From the NCBI GenBank assembly GCA_024695025.1, contig JAILIY010000078.1:1-37129 (forward strand): DNA of 37,129 bases, given 5' to 3'. Below are positions 1-9,751 of the stretch, piece by piece. Source of the stretch: Acholeplasmatales bacterium. Lineage in GTDB: Bacteria > Bacillota_I > Bacilli_A > Acholeplasmatales > Anaeroplasmataceae. The number at the start of each line of letters is the position of its first letter. Positions within the stretch are counted from its first letter, which is position 1. The position numbers and the translations under genes are program-made. The notes under the pieces were generated by a model that made no database searches, was not told the origin of the DNA, and was given only the letters and a program-made list of their open reading frames with translations.

Positions 1-300
1 CACATCACTGGTGGTGGTTTTGACGAAAACATTCCAAGAATCTTAAAAGATAACATGGGCTTAGATATAGTTGAAGGCTCTTGGCCAATTTTACCTGTTT
101 TCAAATTCTTAGAAAAATATGGTAAGGTTGATCATAGAGAAATGTTTAATATCTATAATATGGGTATCGGTATGGTTTTAGCTTTAGAAAATGAACAAGA
201 AGCTAAAAAGGCTATTGAAATATTAGCTAAATATGGCGATAAGGCATATGTTATCGGCAAGATTACTGACAATGCTGGTAAGGTTGTAATTCATAAGTAA
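1..300 (+). CDS. purM: Phosphoribosylformylglycinamidine cyclo-ligase, C-terminal part (5' truncated by window)
   Basis: Frame 1 is open from base 1: HITGGGFDENIPRILKDNMGLDI...GIGMVLALE, typical PurM C-terminus; directly followed by purN/purH/purD. Confidence 0.93.
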   Translation, partial: HITGGGFDENIPRILKDNMGLDIVEGSWPILPVFKFLEKYGKVDHREMFNIYNMGIGMVLALENEQEAKKAIEILAKYGDKAYVIGKITDNAGKVVIHK

Positions 301-301
301 T

Positions 302-871
302 ATGAAGAATATAGCTATTTTTGCCAGTGGTAGTGGTACAAACTTTGAAGCATTAATAGAAAAATGTGAAAGTGGATTTATTGATGCTAAGGTTGTATTG
401 ATGGTTTGTGATAATAAGGATGCTTATGTAATTGAGCGTGCTAAAAAACACAATACACCTATGTTTGTATTTAATCCAAAGGATTATGATAAAAAAAGTG
501 AATATGAAACAGAAATTGTTAAATATTTAAATGATAATAAGGTTGATTTAGTATGTCTTGCAGGATATATGAGAATATGTGGCAAGGTATTATTAAATTC
601 TTATGAAGGAAAAATAATAAACATTCATCCAGCATTATTACCTTCATTTAAGGGTGCTCATGGTATTCATGATGCATACGAATATGGTGTTAAGGTATTT
701 GGTGTTACAGTTCATTATGTAGATAGTGGCATGGATAGTGGTAAGATAATTGATCAAGAAGCATTCCATATCGAAGATGGTATGAGTGTTGATGAGGTAG
801 AGACAAGAATTCATGAAATTGAACATGTCTTATACCCTAATGTAGTTAGAAAAATAGTTAGAGGAGACTAA
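302..871 (+). CDS. purN: Phosphoribosylglycinamide formyltransferase
   Basis: MKNIAIFASGSGTNFEALIEK, LAGYMRI, NIHPALLPSFKGAHG, GVTVHYVDSGMDSG motifs of PurN. Confidence 0.95.
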   Translation: MKNIAIFASGSGTNFEALIEKCESGFIDAKVVLMVCDNKDAYVIERAKKHNTPMFVFNPKDYDKKSEYETEIVKYLNDNKVDLVCLAGYMRICGKVLLNSYEGKIINIHPALLPSFKGAHGIHDAYEYGVKVFGVTVHYVDSGMDSGKIIDQEAFHIEDGMSVDEVETRIHEIEHVLYPNVVRKIVRGD

Positions 872-875
872 AAAA

Positions 876-2429
876 ATGAAAAGAGCATTAGTAAGTGTTA
901 CAGATAAAACTGGTGTAGTTGATTTTTGCAAAGGATTAGAAGAATGTGGATATGAAATAGTATCTACAGGCGGTACTAAAAAAGTATTAATTGCTGGTGG
1001 TGTTAAGGCTATTGATATTTCTGATATTACAGGCTTTCCTGAGATTTTAGATGGTAGAGTTAAGACTTTACATCCAAATGTTCATGGTGGTTTACTTGCA
1101 GTTAGAGATTTAGAATCTCACGTTAAACAAGTAAAGGAACACAATATTGAATATATTGATTTAGTATGTGTTAATTTATACGCATTCAAAAAGACAATTG
1201 AAAGAGGCGCACAATTCGCTGAAGCAATTGAAAATATTGATATCGGCGGACCTTCAATGTTAAGAAGTGCAGCTAAGAATCATAAATATGTTACAGTTGT
1301 ATCAGACATCAATGATTACGATAGAGTACTTAAGGAAATCAAGGAATTTGGTGATACTAAGTATGAAACAAGATTAGAACTTGCAGCTAAGGTTTATACA
1401 TTGACTGCTGAATATGATACTATGATTGCAACGTATATGAGAGAAAAGGCTGGCTTAAATGAAAAATTATTCATTGAAGCTGATTTAGTTCAAGGTCTTC
1501 GTTATGGCGAAAATCCACACCAAGAAGCTAAATTCTATGCAACTGATAAAAATTTAAGCTATTCACTTGCCAATGCAAAACAAATTCAAGGTAAGGAATT
1601 ATCATACAATAACATTCAAGATGCAAATGCTGCATTAAATATTGTAAGAGAATTCAAAGATACTCCATTTGCTATGGGCTTAAAGCATATGAATCCATGT
1701 GGAGCTGCAATTGGTAAAGACTTAAAAGAAGCTTGGTTAAAAGCTTATGAAAGTGACCCAGTATCTATTTTTGGTGGTATTGTTGCAACTAACCAAATCA
1801 TCGACTTAGAAGCAGCTAATTTAATTAAATTTGCTCACGGCGATAAGAAAAGCCCAATTTTCCTTGAAGTTATTTTAGCTCCAGGCTTTACTGATGAAGC
1901 ATTAGCTGCATTCAGCAAGCGTCCTGACTTAAGATTAATTGAATTTAAGCTTGGACAATATCCAAAGCAAAAACAATATGTTACTGTAAATGGTGGTCTA
2001 CTTGTTCAAGATCAAGATACAGAAATTAAAGAAATTAAAGATGATATGACAGTTACATCATGTAAGCCAACTAGCCAACAATTAATCGATTTAGATTTTG
2101 GTTGGAAGATTGTTAAGCATGTTAAATCAAATGCGATTGTCGTAGTTAAAAATGGTACAACTTGTGGTGTTGGTGCTGGCCAAATGAACAGAGTTGGTGC
2201 TGCTAAGATTGCAATCGAAGAAGCACATTCTCGTGGTGTTAAGGACGGTTTAGTACTTGCATCTGATGCATTCTTCCCATTTGCTGATACATTACAATAT
2301 GGTATCGACAATGGTGTTGTTGCAGTTGTACAACCTGGTGGTTCAAAGAAGGATCAAGATTCTATTGACCTTGCAAATGAAAAGAATGTTCCTATGTTAT
2401 TTACAGGAATGCGTCATTTCAAGCACTAA
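876..2429 (+). CDS. purH: Bifunctional AICAR formyltransferase/IMP cyclohydrolase
   Basis: 517 aa; RALVSVTDKTGVVDF, DGRVKTLHPNVHGGLL, LRYGENPHQ, KHMNPCGAA motifs. Confidence 0.96.
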   Translation: MKRALVSVTDKTGVVDFCKGLEECGYEIVSTGGTKKVLIAGGVKAIDISDITGFPEILDGRVKTLHPNVHGGLLAVRDLESHVKQVKEHNIEYIDLVCVNLYAFKKTIERGAQFAEAIENIDIGGPSMLRSAAKNHKYVTVVSDINDYDRVLKEIKEFGDTKYETRLELAAKVYTLTAEYDTMIATYMREKAGLNEKLFIEADLVQGLRYGENPHQEAKFYATDKNLSYSLANAKQIQGKELSYNNIQDANAALNIVREFKDTPFAMGLKHMNPCGAAIGKDLKEAWLKAYESDPVSIFGGIVATNQIIDLEAANLIKFAHGDKKSPIFLEVILAPGFTDEALAAFSKRPDLRLIEFKLGQYPKQKQYVTVNGGLLVQDQDTEIKEIKDDMTVTSCKPTSQQLIDLDFGWKIVKHVKSNAIVVVKNGTTCGVGAGQMNRVGAAKIAIEEAHSRGVKDGLVLASDAFFPFADTLQYGIDNGVVAVVQPGGSKKDQDSIDLANEKNVPMLFTGMRHFKH

Positions 2430-2447
2430 TTATAAAGGAGTTAAATT

Positions 2448-3695
2448 ATGGCTAAGGTTTTAGTAATAGGTGGCGGTGGTAGAGAACATGCTATCGTTTG
2501 TGCTTTATCAAAAAGTAGCAAGGTTGATGAAATTTATGCAGCTCCAGGTAATCCTGGTATTGCAAAATATGCAGTTTGCGTAAATATTAAAGATACTGAA
2601 ATAGACAAAATGCTAGAATTTGTTAAGGATGAAGGCTTCGATTTAGTAGTCGTAGGTCCAGAAGCAAGTTTAGCTTTAGGTATTATAGATAAATTAGAAG
2701 AAATGGGCGTTAAAGCCTTCGGTCCTAAGAAGGATGCCCATCTAATCGAATCTAGTAAGAATTTCGCTAAGGAATTAATGTTTAAATACAATATTCCAAC
2801 TGCGAGATATGAAACTTATGAAGATTATGATAAGGCAATCGACACTGTAAAGATTTCACCATTCCCTACAGTATTAAAATATGATGGTTTAGCTGCAGGT
2901 AAGGGTGTAGTTGTTGCTGAAAATTTCAAAGAAGCTGAAGAAGCTTTAAAAGATATGTTATTAGATGATAAATATGGTAAAGGAAAAGTAGTTATTGAAG
3001 AATATCTAGAAGGTCCTGAATTTTCATTTATGTGTTTTGTAGATGGAAAAAATGTTTATCCTCTAGAAATGTCACAAGACCACAAGCGTGCTTATGACAA
3101 CGATAAGGGTCCAAACACTGGTGGTATGGGCGCTTATACTCCACTTCCTTTTATTACTAAGGAAGATTATGAATATGCATTAAATGAAATAATGATTCCA
3201 ACTGCTAAGGCACTTGTAAATGAAGGTAAACCATTTAAAGGTGTATTATATGGCGGTTTAATGAAGACTAAAGATGGAATTAAGGTAATTGAATTCAACG
3301 GTCGTTTCGGTGACCCTGAAACTGAAGTTGTATTACCTAGATTAACATCTGATATCTATGATGCATTTATGGCTATTATCGACGGTAAAAAGCCAGTTTT
3401 AACTTGGGACGATAAATATTGTATAGGTATCGTTTTAGCATCAAAAGGTTATCCTGGAGATTACAAGAAGGGCTTTTTAATTGAAGGTGCCGAAAGTGAT
3501 GATATTTATCATATGGGTACTAAGTTTGATGATAATGGCAATTTATTAACTAATGGCGGTAGAGTATTAATTGCTTTAGGTAAAGGTGATTCTTTAGATG
3601 AAGCAAATAAGAATGCTTTAAAACTTGTTAATGAAATTAAATGTGAGAATTTATTCCACAGAACTGATATTGGTGCGAAGGCATACAGAAAGTAA
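2448..3695 (+). CDS. purD: Phosphoribosylamine--glycine ligase
   Basis: 415 aa; VLVIGGGGREHAI, VVGPEASLALGI, KYDGLAAGKGVVVAE, FNGRFGDPETEVVLPRL. Confidence 0.96.
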   Translation: MAKVLVIGGGGREHAIVCALSKSSKVDEIYAAPGNPGIAKYAVCVNIKDTEIDKMLEFVKDEGFDLVVVGPEASLALGIIDKLEEMGVKAFGPKKDAHLIESSKNFAKELMFKYNIPTARYETYEDYDKAIDTVKISPFPTVLKYDGLAAGKGVVVAENFKEAEEALKDMLLDDKYGKGKVVIEEYLEGPEFSFMCFVDGKNVYPLEMSQDHKRAYDNDKGPNTGGMGAYTPLPFITKEDYEYALNEIMIPTAKALVNEGKPFKGVLYGGLMKTKDGIKVIEFNGRFGDPETEVVLPRLTSDIYDAFMAIIDGKKPVLTWDDKYCIGIVLASKGYPGDYKKGFLIEGAESDDIYHMGTKFDDNGNLLTNGGRVLIALGKGDSLDEANKNALKLVNEIKCENLFHRTDIGAKAYRK

Positions 3696-3705
3696 GGTGA
3701 ACTAA

Positions 3706-4569
3706 ATGGCAATAATTATAAGTGGTAAAGAATTATCTTTACAAAAGAAAGAACAAATGAAGGCTTTAGTAGCAACTTTTCTAGCTAAATATGGTAGACT
3801 TCCTAAGTTGTCTGTTATTTTAGTTGGTAATAATCCAGCAAGCGTGTCATACGTAACTGGTAAAGGAAAATCTTGTGTTGAAATTGGTATGATAAATGAA
3901 ACAATAAGATTAGATGAAAACATCACTCAAGATGAATTATTAAAAAAGATTGATGAATTAAATAAGGATGATTCAGTTGATGGTATTTTAGTTCAATTAC
4001 CTTTACCTAAGCACATTGATTCAAATTGTGTAATTAATGCCATTGTACCTGAAAAGGATGTAGATGGCTTCCACCCACAAAATGTTGCATCATTATATTT
4101 AAAGCAAAAGGGTACATTACCTTGTACTCCAAAAGGTATCATTCAAGTGTTAGATAGCAAAAATATTACTATTGAAGGCAAAAGAGCTGTAGTAGTAGGA
4201 AGAAGTAATATAGTTGGTCTTCCGGTTGCTAAATTATTACTAGATAGAAACGCAACTGTTACAGTTGCTCACAGTAAAACTTCAAATTTAACTGAAGTAT
4301 GTAAAGAAGCTGATATCTTAATTGCTGCTGTAGGTAAGGCAAGATTTATTACTGCCGATATGGTAAAAGATGGTGCTGTCGTTATTGATGTTGGTGTCAA
4401 TAGAGACGAAAATACAGGTAAATTATGTGGAGATGTTGATTTTGATAATGTTAAAGAAAAAGCATCTTATATCACAAAAGTACCTGGTGGTATTGGTCCT
4501 ATGACTATTTCATGTCTTATGGAAAATACTATTGAATGCTTCTTAGCACATGTCGGAGGAAACAAGTAA
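3706..4569 (+). CDS. folD: Bifunctional methylenetetrahydrofolate dehydrogenase/cyclohydrolase
   Basis: DGILVQLPLPKHID, VPEKDVDGFHPQN, GRSNIVGLPVAKLLL, VPGGIGPMTISCLMENT. Confidence 0.96.
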   Translation: MAIIISGKELSLQKKEQMKALVATFLAKYGRLPKLSVILVGNNPASVSYVTGKGKSCVEIGMINETIRLDENITQDELLKKIDELNKDDSVDGILVQLPLPKHIDSNCVINAIVPEKDVDGFHPQNVASLYLKQKGTLPCTPKGIIQVLDSKNITIEGKRAVVVGRSNIVGLPVAKLLLDRNATVTVAHSKTSNLTEVCKEADILIAAVGKARFITADMVKDGAVVIDVGVNRDENTGKLCGDVDFDNVKEKASYITKVPGGIGPMTISCLMENTIECFLAHVGGNK

Positions 4570-5861
4570 TGATTGAAAGATATAGTAGAGCTCAAATGCG
4601 CGCTATCTGGACTGAAGAAGCCAAATTTGATGCATATTTAAAAGTTGAAATTGCAAATGCTAAGGCTTGGAGTGAACTTGGTGTTGTACCAAAAGAAGAT
4701 TTACCTAAGCTTGATAAAGCAACTTTTAATGTAGATAGAATTAAAGAAATTGAAGCTGTAACTAAGCACGATGTAGTAGCTTTTACAAGATGTGTTGGCG
4801 AATCATTAGGTGATGAAAAGAAATGGATTCACTATGGTTTAACATCAACAGATGTAGTAGATACTGCAAATGGATATATGCTTAAGAAAGCTAATGAAAT
4901 ATTAAGAAAAGACATTCATGACATTATGAATGTAATTAAAAAAAGAGCAATCGAATTTAAGATGACTCCATGTATTGGTAGAACACATGGTATGCACGCA
5001 GATATTACATCATTCGGTTTAAAATGGGCTTTATGGTATTCAGATATGACAAGATGTCTTGAAAGATTTGAATATGCTTGTAAAGAAGTTGAAGTAGGTA
5101 AATTATCTGGTGCAGTTGGTAATTTTGCAAATATTCCACCACAAATTGAAGAATTTGTATGTAAAGAATTAGGAATTGATTATGCAAAGATTTCAACACA
5201 AGTACTTCAACGTGACCGTCACGCTCACTATATGGCTTGTTTATCACTAGTTGCTAGTGAACTTGAAAAGATGGCTCTTGAGGTAAGAAATCTATCTCGT
5301 CAAGAAGTTAAAGAAACAGAAGAATTCTTTAATAAGGGACAAAAAGGATCAAGTGCTATGCCTCATAAGCGTAACCCTATTTCATCTGAAAATATTTGTG
5401 GTTGTGCTAGAGTTATGCGTGGTTATATGGATACTTTCTATCAAAATATAGCTTTGTGGCATGAAAGAGATATTTCTCATTCAGCAACTGAAAGAATTAT
5501 TTTACCAGATGCTACTGAATTATTAGACTATATGTTAAATAGATTTAAAGGTATCTTAGAAGACTTAACTGTATTCCCTGAAAAGATGATTGAAGATATT
5601 AATTTAACTCACGGTGTAATTTTTGCCCAAAGAGTATTATATAAATTAATTGAAAAAGGTTTTGTTCGTGAAAAGGCTTATGATACAGTTCAACCAATCG
5701 CTATGAAGGCATTAGAGACAAAGACTCATTATAAAGATTTATTAAAAGCTGATCCAGTTGTTTCATCAACTTTAACAAATGAAGAAATTGATTCTTGTTT
5801 CACTTTAGATTATTACTTAGTAAATGTTGATTATATTTTCAATAGATTAAATATTAAGTAG
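4569..5861 (+). CDS. purB: Adenylosuccinate lyase (start taken at ATG 4569, overlapping the folD stop)
   Basis: MIERYSRAQMRAIWTEEAKF, HYGLTSTDVVDT, GSSAMPHKRNPISSENICG. The track start at 4536 lies inside folD; ATG 4569 forms a TAATG overlap. Confidence 0.95.
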   Translation: MIERYSRAQMRAIWTEEAKFDAYLKVEIANAKAWSELGVVPKEDLPKLDKATFNVDRIKEIEAVTKHDVVAFTRCVGESLGDEKKWIHYGLTSTDVVDTANGYMLKKANEILRKDIHDIMNVIKKRAIEFKMTPCIGRTHGMHADITSFGLKWALWYSDMTRCLERFEYACKEVEVGKLSGAVGNFANIPPQIEEFVCKELGIDYAKISTQVLQRDRHAHYMACLSLVASELEKMALEVRNLSRQEVKETEEFFNKGQKGSSAMPHKRNPISSENICGCARVMRGYMDTFYQNIALWHERDISHSATERIILPDATELLDYMLNRFKGILEDLTVFPEKMIEDINLTHGVIFAQRVLYKLIEKGFVREKAYDTVQPIAMKALETKTHYKDLLKADPVVSSTLTNEEIDSCFTLDYYLVNVDYIFNRLNIK

Positions 5862-5870
5862 GAGGTATTT

Positions 5871-7418
5871 ATGCAAAACGAAAAGATTTTAGTTCTTGAC
5901 TTTGGTGGTCAATATAACCAATTAATTGCCAGAAGAGTCAGAGAATGTAATGTATATTGTGAAGTACATCCATACAATATGAGCCTTGAAAAGATTAAAG
6001 CATATAATCCTAAAGGTATTATCTTTACTGGTGGTCCAAACTCAGTATTTGGTGAAGATGCTCCACTTGTAGATAAAGAATTATTTAAATTAGGTTATCC
6101 TATTTTAGGTATTTGTTACGGATGTCAAACAATTGCCCATTTAAATGATGGTACTGTATCTCACGCAGACAAGCGCGAATATGGTAAGACTATGGTCGAT
6201 GTTGATACAAAATCTAAATTATTCAAAAATGTTTCAAAAGAAACTCAAGTTTGGATGAGTCATACTGATTTCGTATCTAAATTACCAGAAGGCTATAAGG
6301 TAGTTGCAAAAACTCCTTCATGCCCAGTTTCTGCAATGGAAAATGCAGAAAAGAAGATTTATGCAGTACAATTCCACCCAGAAGTTAATCACTCTTTAGA
6401 AGGTATGCAAATGCTTAAGAATTTCGTATATGATGTATGCGAATGTAAAGGTGATTGGAAGATGGATGACTTTGCAAAAACAACAATCGCTCAACTTAGA
6501 GAAAAGATTGGAAATGGCAAAGTATTATGTGCACTTTCTGGTGGTGTAGACTCAAGTGTTGCTGCTGTATTATTATCTAAGGCAGTAGGTAAACAATTAA
6601 CTTGTGTATTCGTTGACCAAGGTTTATTAAGAAAAAATGAAGGCGATGAAGTAGAAGCTGTATTTGGTCCAAATGGTCCATATAATCTAAACTTCATTAG
6701 AGTAAATGCTCAAGAAAGATTTTATGGTAAGCTTAAAGGTGTTACAGAACCTGAACGTAAGCGTAAGATAATTGGTGAAGAATTCATTAGAGTATTTGAA
6801 GAAGAAGCTAAGAAAATCGGTGCTGTAGATTATTTAGTTCAAGGTACTATTTATCCAGATGTTATCGAATCTGGCTTAGGTAAGAGTGCAACTATTAAAT
6901 CTCACCACAATGTTGGAGGTTTACCTTCAGTTGTAAATTTCAAAGAAATAATTGAACCACTTCGTCTATTATTTAAAGATGAAGTTCGTAAGGTTGGTTT
7001 AGAATTAGGTATTCCTGAATATCTAGTTTATCGTCAACCATTCCCAGGTCCTGGTTTAGGTATCAGAATCATCGGTGAAGTAACTGCAGAAAAGGTTAGA
7101 ATCGTTCAAGAAGCTGACTATATTTATAGAGAAGAAATAGCTAAGGCTGGCGTTGATAAATCATGCAACTTAGGTCAATATTTTGCAGCTTTAACTAATA
7201 TGCAATCAGTTGGTGTTATGGGTGATGAAAGAACATATGATTACGCAATTGCACTACGCGCTGTTCAAACATCTGATTTCATGACTGCTGACTGGGCAAG
7301 AATTCCTTACGATGTTTTAGATATTATTTCAAGAAGAATCGTAAATGAAGTTCGCGGTGTAAATAGAGTACTTTTAGATTGTACATCTAAACCACCAGCA
7401 ACTATTGAATTTGAATAA
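5871..7418 (+). CDS. guaA: GMP synthase (glutamine-hydrolysing)
   Basis: 515 aa; [59 protein letters not shown] end. Confidence 0.97.
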   Translation: MQNEKILVLDFGGQYNQLIARRVRECNVYCEVHPYNMSLEKIKAYNPKGIIFTGGPNSVFGEDAPLVDKELFKLGYPILGICYGCQTIAHLNDGTVSHADKREYGKTMVDVDTKSKLFKNVSKETQVWMSHTDFVSKLPEGYKVVAKTPSCPVSAMENAEKKIYAVQFHPEVNHSLEGMQMLKNFVYDVCECKGDWKMDDFAKTTIAQLREKIGNGKVLCALSGGVDSSVAAVLLSKAVGKQLTCVFVDQGLLRKNEGDEVEAVFGPNGPYNLNFIRVNAQERFYGKLKGVTEPERKRKIIGEEFIRVFEEEAKKIGAVDYLVQGTIYPDVIESGLGKSATIKSHHNVGGLPSVVNFKEIIEPLRLLFKDEVRKVGLELGIPEYLVYRQPFPGPGLGIRIIGEVTAEKVRIVQEADYIYREEIAKAGVDKSCNLGQYFAALTNMQSVGVMGDERTYDYAIALRAVQTSDFMTADWARIPYDVLDIISRRIVNEVRGVNRVLLDCTSKPPATIEFE

Positions 7419-7427
7419 TTAAACGAT

Positions 7428-7475
7428 AAATAATGTCCTGTTGAATCTTATAGATTTAGCATGACATTATTTTTT
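7428..7475 (+). terminator. Intrinsic terminator after guaA
   Basis: Inverted repeat AAATAATGTC ... GACATTATTTTTT with an internal AATC/GATT mini-hairpin, followed by a T-run. Confidence 0.7.
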
Positions 7476-7569
7476 ATTTTCCTTAAATTAAAAATTGACT
7501 TTAAATTCTTGGCTAGTTAGTTTATAATAATAGTATAGATTTTCGATTTTTTAGGAAGGAAGTAAATAT

Positions 7570-9618
7570 ATGATTGGAAACAATATTCGTAATGTTGTCG
7601 TTTTAGGACACCAAGGCAGTGGTAAGACAACATTAGTAGAAAGTTTATTTGCCACTGCAACTAAAGCCACTAAAGGTTCTGTAGAAAAAGGAACTACAAT
7701 TAGTGATTATTTACCAGAAGAAAAGGAAAGACTATCATCAGTAAGATTATCTATAGTACCATTTGATTATAGTGACTATAGAATTAATTTAATTGATATC
7801 CCTGGCAACGATGATTTTGTCGGTGAAGCTATTTCCGCAATTAAAGTAGTAAAGGGTGCTATTTTAGTTATCGATGCTCAATCTAAGGTTGAGGTTGAAA
7901 CTATTAAGCATTGGAATTTCTTAAGAAAGAAAAATATTCCAACTTTAATATTTGTTAATAAGATGGATAAGGAATCTATTGATTTTGAAGCTGTACTTAC
8001 AGATATTAGAAACAAATTAGGTAAGAATGCTATTCCATTCTGTTACCCAATGGGCCACAATGATTCATTTGATGGTTTTATCAATATCGTTAAGCTAACT
8101 GCTAGAAAATACAATGGTGTTGAATGTGAAGATTGTGAAATCTATCCAGATAAAAAACAAAAAGTATTTGAGCTTCATAACACTATGGTTGAGGCTGTTG
8201 CCCAAACAAGTGATGAATTATTAGATAAATTCTTCTCTGGTGAAGTATTAACTAATGATGAAATTCAATATGGTTTAAGAACAGGCGTTTTAGATGGTGA
8301 ATTAGTACCAGTATTAGTTGGTTGTGCGACAAAGAATATCACAACACATACATTACTTGATATGATAATTGACTATATGCCAAATCCAAGTGATTTAAAT
8401 CCTATTGTTGGTTTAGATGAAGATTTAAATGAAATTGAAAGAAAGACATTAAACGAAGAACCATTTAGTGCATTCGTATTTAAGACAACTGTAGATTCAT
8501 TCTCTGGAACTACATCTATCTTTAAAGTAAATTCAGGTGTATTAAAGGCAGGAGATACTGTCTATATTCCTAATTTAAAGAAGAATGTAGTATTAAATCA
8601 ATTATTTACATTATGTGGCGCTAAACAAACTCAAGTTAATGAATTAGTTGCCGGAAACATCGGTTGTGTAAATAAGGTTGAAGGTCTTGAAACATCAATG
8701 ACTCTATGTGATCCTAAGAATAAGATTACATATAAAGAAATTGAATTCCCTACAGCTGTTTATTACAAGGGCTTAGTTACTCAATCTAAAAATGATGATG
8801 ACAAGCTTGGTACAGTTTTACAAAAGTTAATGATTGAAGATAAATCATTAGAAGTAAAAAGAAATATTGAAACTAATCAATTATTATTAGGTACATTAGG
8901 ATTAGGTCATTTAAATTTCGTATTAGATAAGATGAAAAATGCTTATAAGCTTCAAGTTTCAACTGAAGATCCAAAGATTGTATATCGTGAAACTATCAAA
9001 ACTAGCGCAGTTGGTAATGGTAGATACGTAAAACAATCAGGTGGTTCAGGATTCTATGGAGTTGTTGAAATGGAATTTAAACCAGCACCAGAAAATAAAT
9101 TTACTGAAGAAGTATTTGGTGGTGCAGTACCTAAAAATTACTTCCCTGCAGTTGAAAAGGGCTTCTTTGAAGCATGTGAAAAGGGTCTTTTAGCTGGCTT
9201 CCCTGTAATTGGTGTACATGCTATATTAAAAGATGGTAAATATCACCCTGTTGATTCAAACGAATTAGCATTTAAAAACGCAGCTATTTTAGCATTTAAA
9301 GAAGCATATATGAATTGTAAACCAGTAATTCTTGAACCAATTATCAGAGTTACAATTACTGTTCATAGCGACGATGTTGGTACTATTCTATCAGATTTAA
9401 ACTCTCGTAGAGCTAAGATCATTGGTATGGATGTAAATTCAGTTAAGGATCAAAAGATTTCTGCATTAGTACCAGAAGCTGAAATAATTGAATATGTAAA
9501 TGATTTAAAGAGTATGACACAGGGTTCAGGATATTTTGTAAGAGCATTTGAAAATTATGAAGAAGCTCCACAATATGTTCAAGAAAAAATCCTAAAGGAT
9601 CAAATTAAATCTATTTAA
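7570..9618 (+). CDS. Elongation factor G-like translational GTPase (divergent paralogue)
   Basis: 682 aa; P-loop GHQGSGKT, G3 DIPGND, G4 NKMD, domain IV/V ending MTQGSGYFVRAFENYEEAP. Divergent G1/G3 motifs indicate an EF-G-like paralogue rather than housekeeping fusA. Confidence 0.85.
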   Translation: MIGNNIRNVVVLGHQGSGKTTLVESLFATATKATKGSVEKGTTISDYLPEEKERLSSVRLSIVPFDYSDYRINLIDIPGNDDFVGEAISAIKVVKGAILVIDAQSKVEVETIKHWNFLRKKNIPTLIFVNKMDKESIDFEAVLTDIRNKLGKNAIPFCYPMGHNDSFDGFINIVKLTARKYNGVECEDCEIYPDKKQKVFELHNTMVEAVAQTSDELLDKFFSGEVLTNDEIQYGLRTGVLDGELVPVLVGCATKNITTHTLLDMIIDYMPNPSDLNPIVGLDEDLNEIERKTLNEEPFSAFVFKTTVDSFSGTTSIFKVNSGVLKAGDTVYIPNLKKNVVLNQLFTLCGAKQTQVNELVAGNIGCVNKVEGLETSMTLCDPKNKITYKEIEFPTAVYYKGLVTQSKNDDDKLGTVLQKLMIEDKSLEVKRNIETNQLLLGTLGLGHLNFVLDKMKNAYKLQVSTEDPKIVYRETIKTSAVGNGRYVKQSGGSGFYGVVEMEFKPAPENKFTEEVFGGAVPKNYFPAVEKGFFEACEKGLLAGFPVIGVHAILKDGKYHPVDSNELAFKNAAILAFKEAYMNCKPVILEPIIRVTITVHSDDVGTILSDLNSRRAKIIGMDVNSVKDQKISALVPEAEIIEYVNDLKSMTQGSGYFVRAFENYEEAPQYVQEKILKDQIKSI

Positions 9619-9621
9619 TTC

Positions 9622-9654
9622 AGGGCGGGGAGAAATCCCCTCTCTTTCTTTTTT
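9622..9654 (+). terminator. Intrinsic terminator after the EF-G-like gene
   Basis: GGGGA-GAAA-TCCCC hairpin (9627-9640) followed by TCTCTTTCTTTTTT. Confidence 0.85.
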
Positions 9655-9751
9655 GTATGGGTGTAATTTAAAATATTGTCCAAAATATTGAATAATCTAA
9701 ATATTTATTATAAAATAAATATATCGAAACTTACGATTCGGGGTGATTGTT

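Noticed and set aside
644-826. Minus-strand ORFs inside conserved genes (644-826, 2012-2311, 2534-2791, 3509-3712, 3702-3926, 5005-5247, 6491-6697, 17826-18011, 23141-23485, 23639-24031, 28136-28354, 32318-32509)
   Set aside because: All lie antisense to well-recognised genes, lack domain signatures and plausible RBS, and are expected by chance in AT-rich DNA.
2257-2463. Alternative-frame plus-strand ORFs 2257-2463 and 21756-21953
   Set aside because: Overlap purH/purD and the ABC ATPase in another frame; compositionally unlike proteins, no recognisable motif.
1-7418. Unusual gene content in the purine cluster
   Set aside because: purM-N-H-D-folD-purB-guaA is ordinary purine biosynthesis with intact motifs; nothing requiring special explanation.
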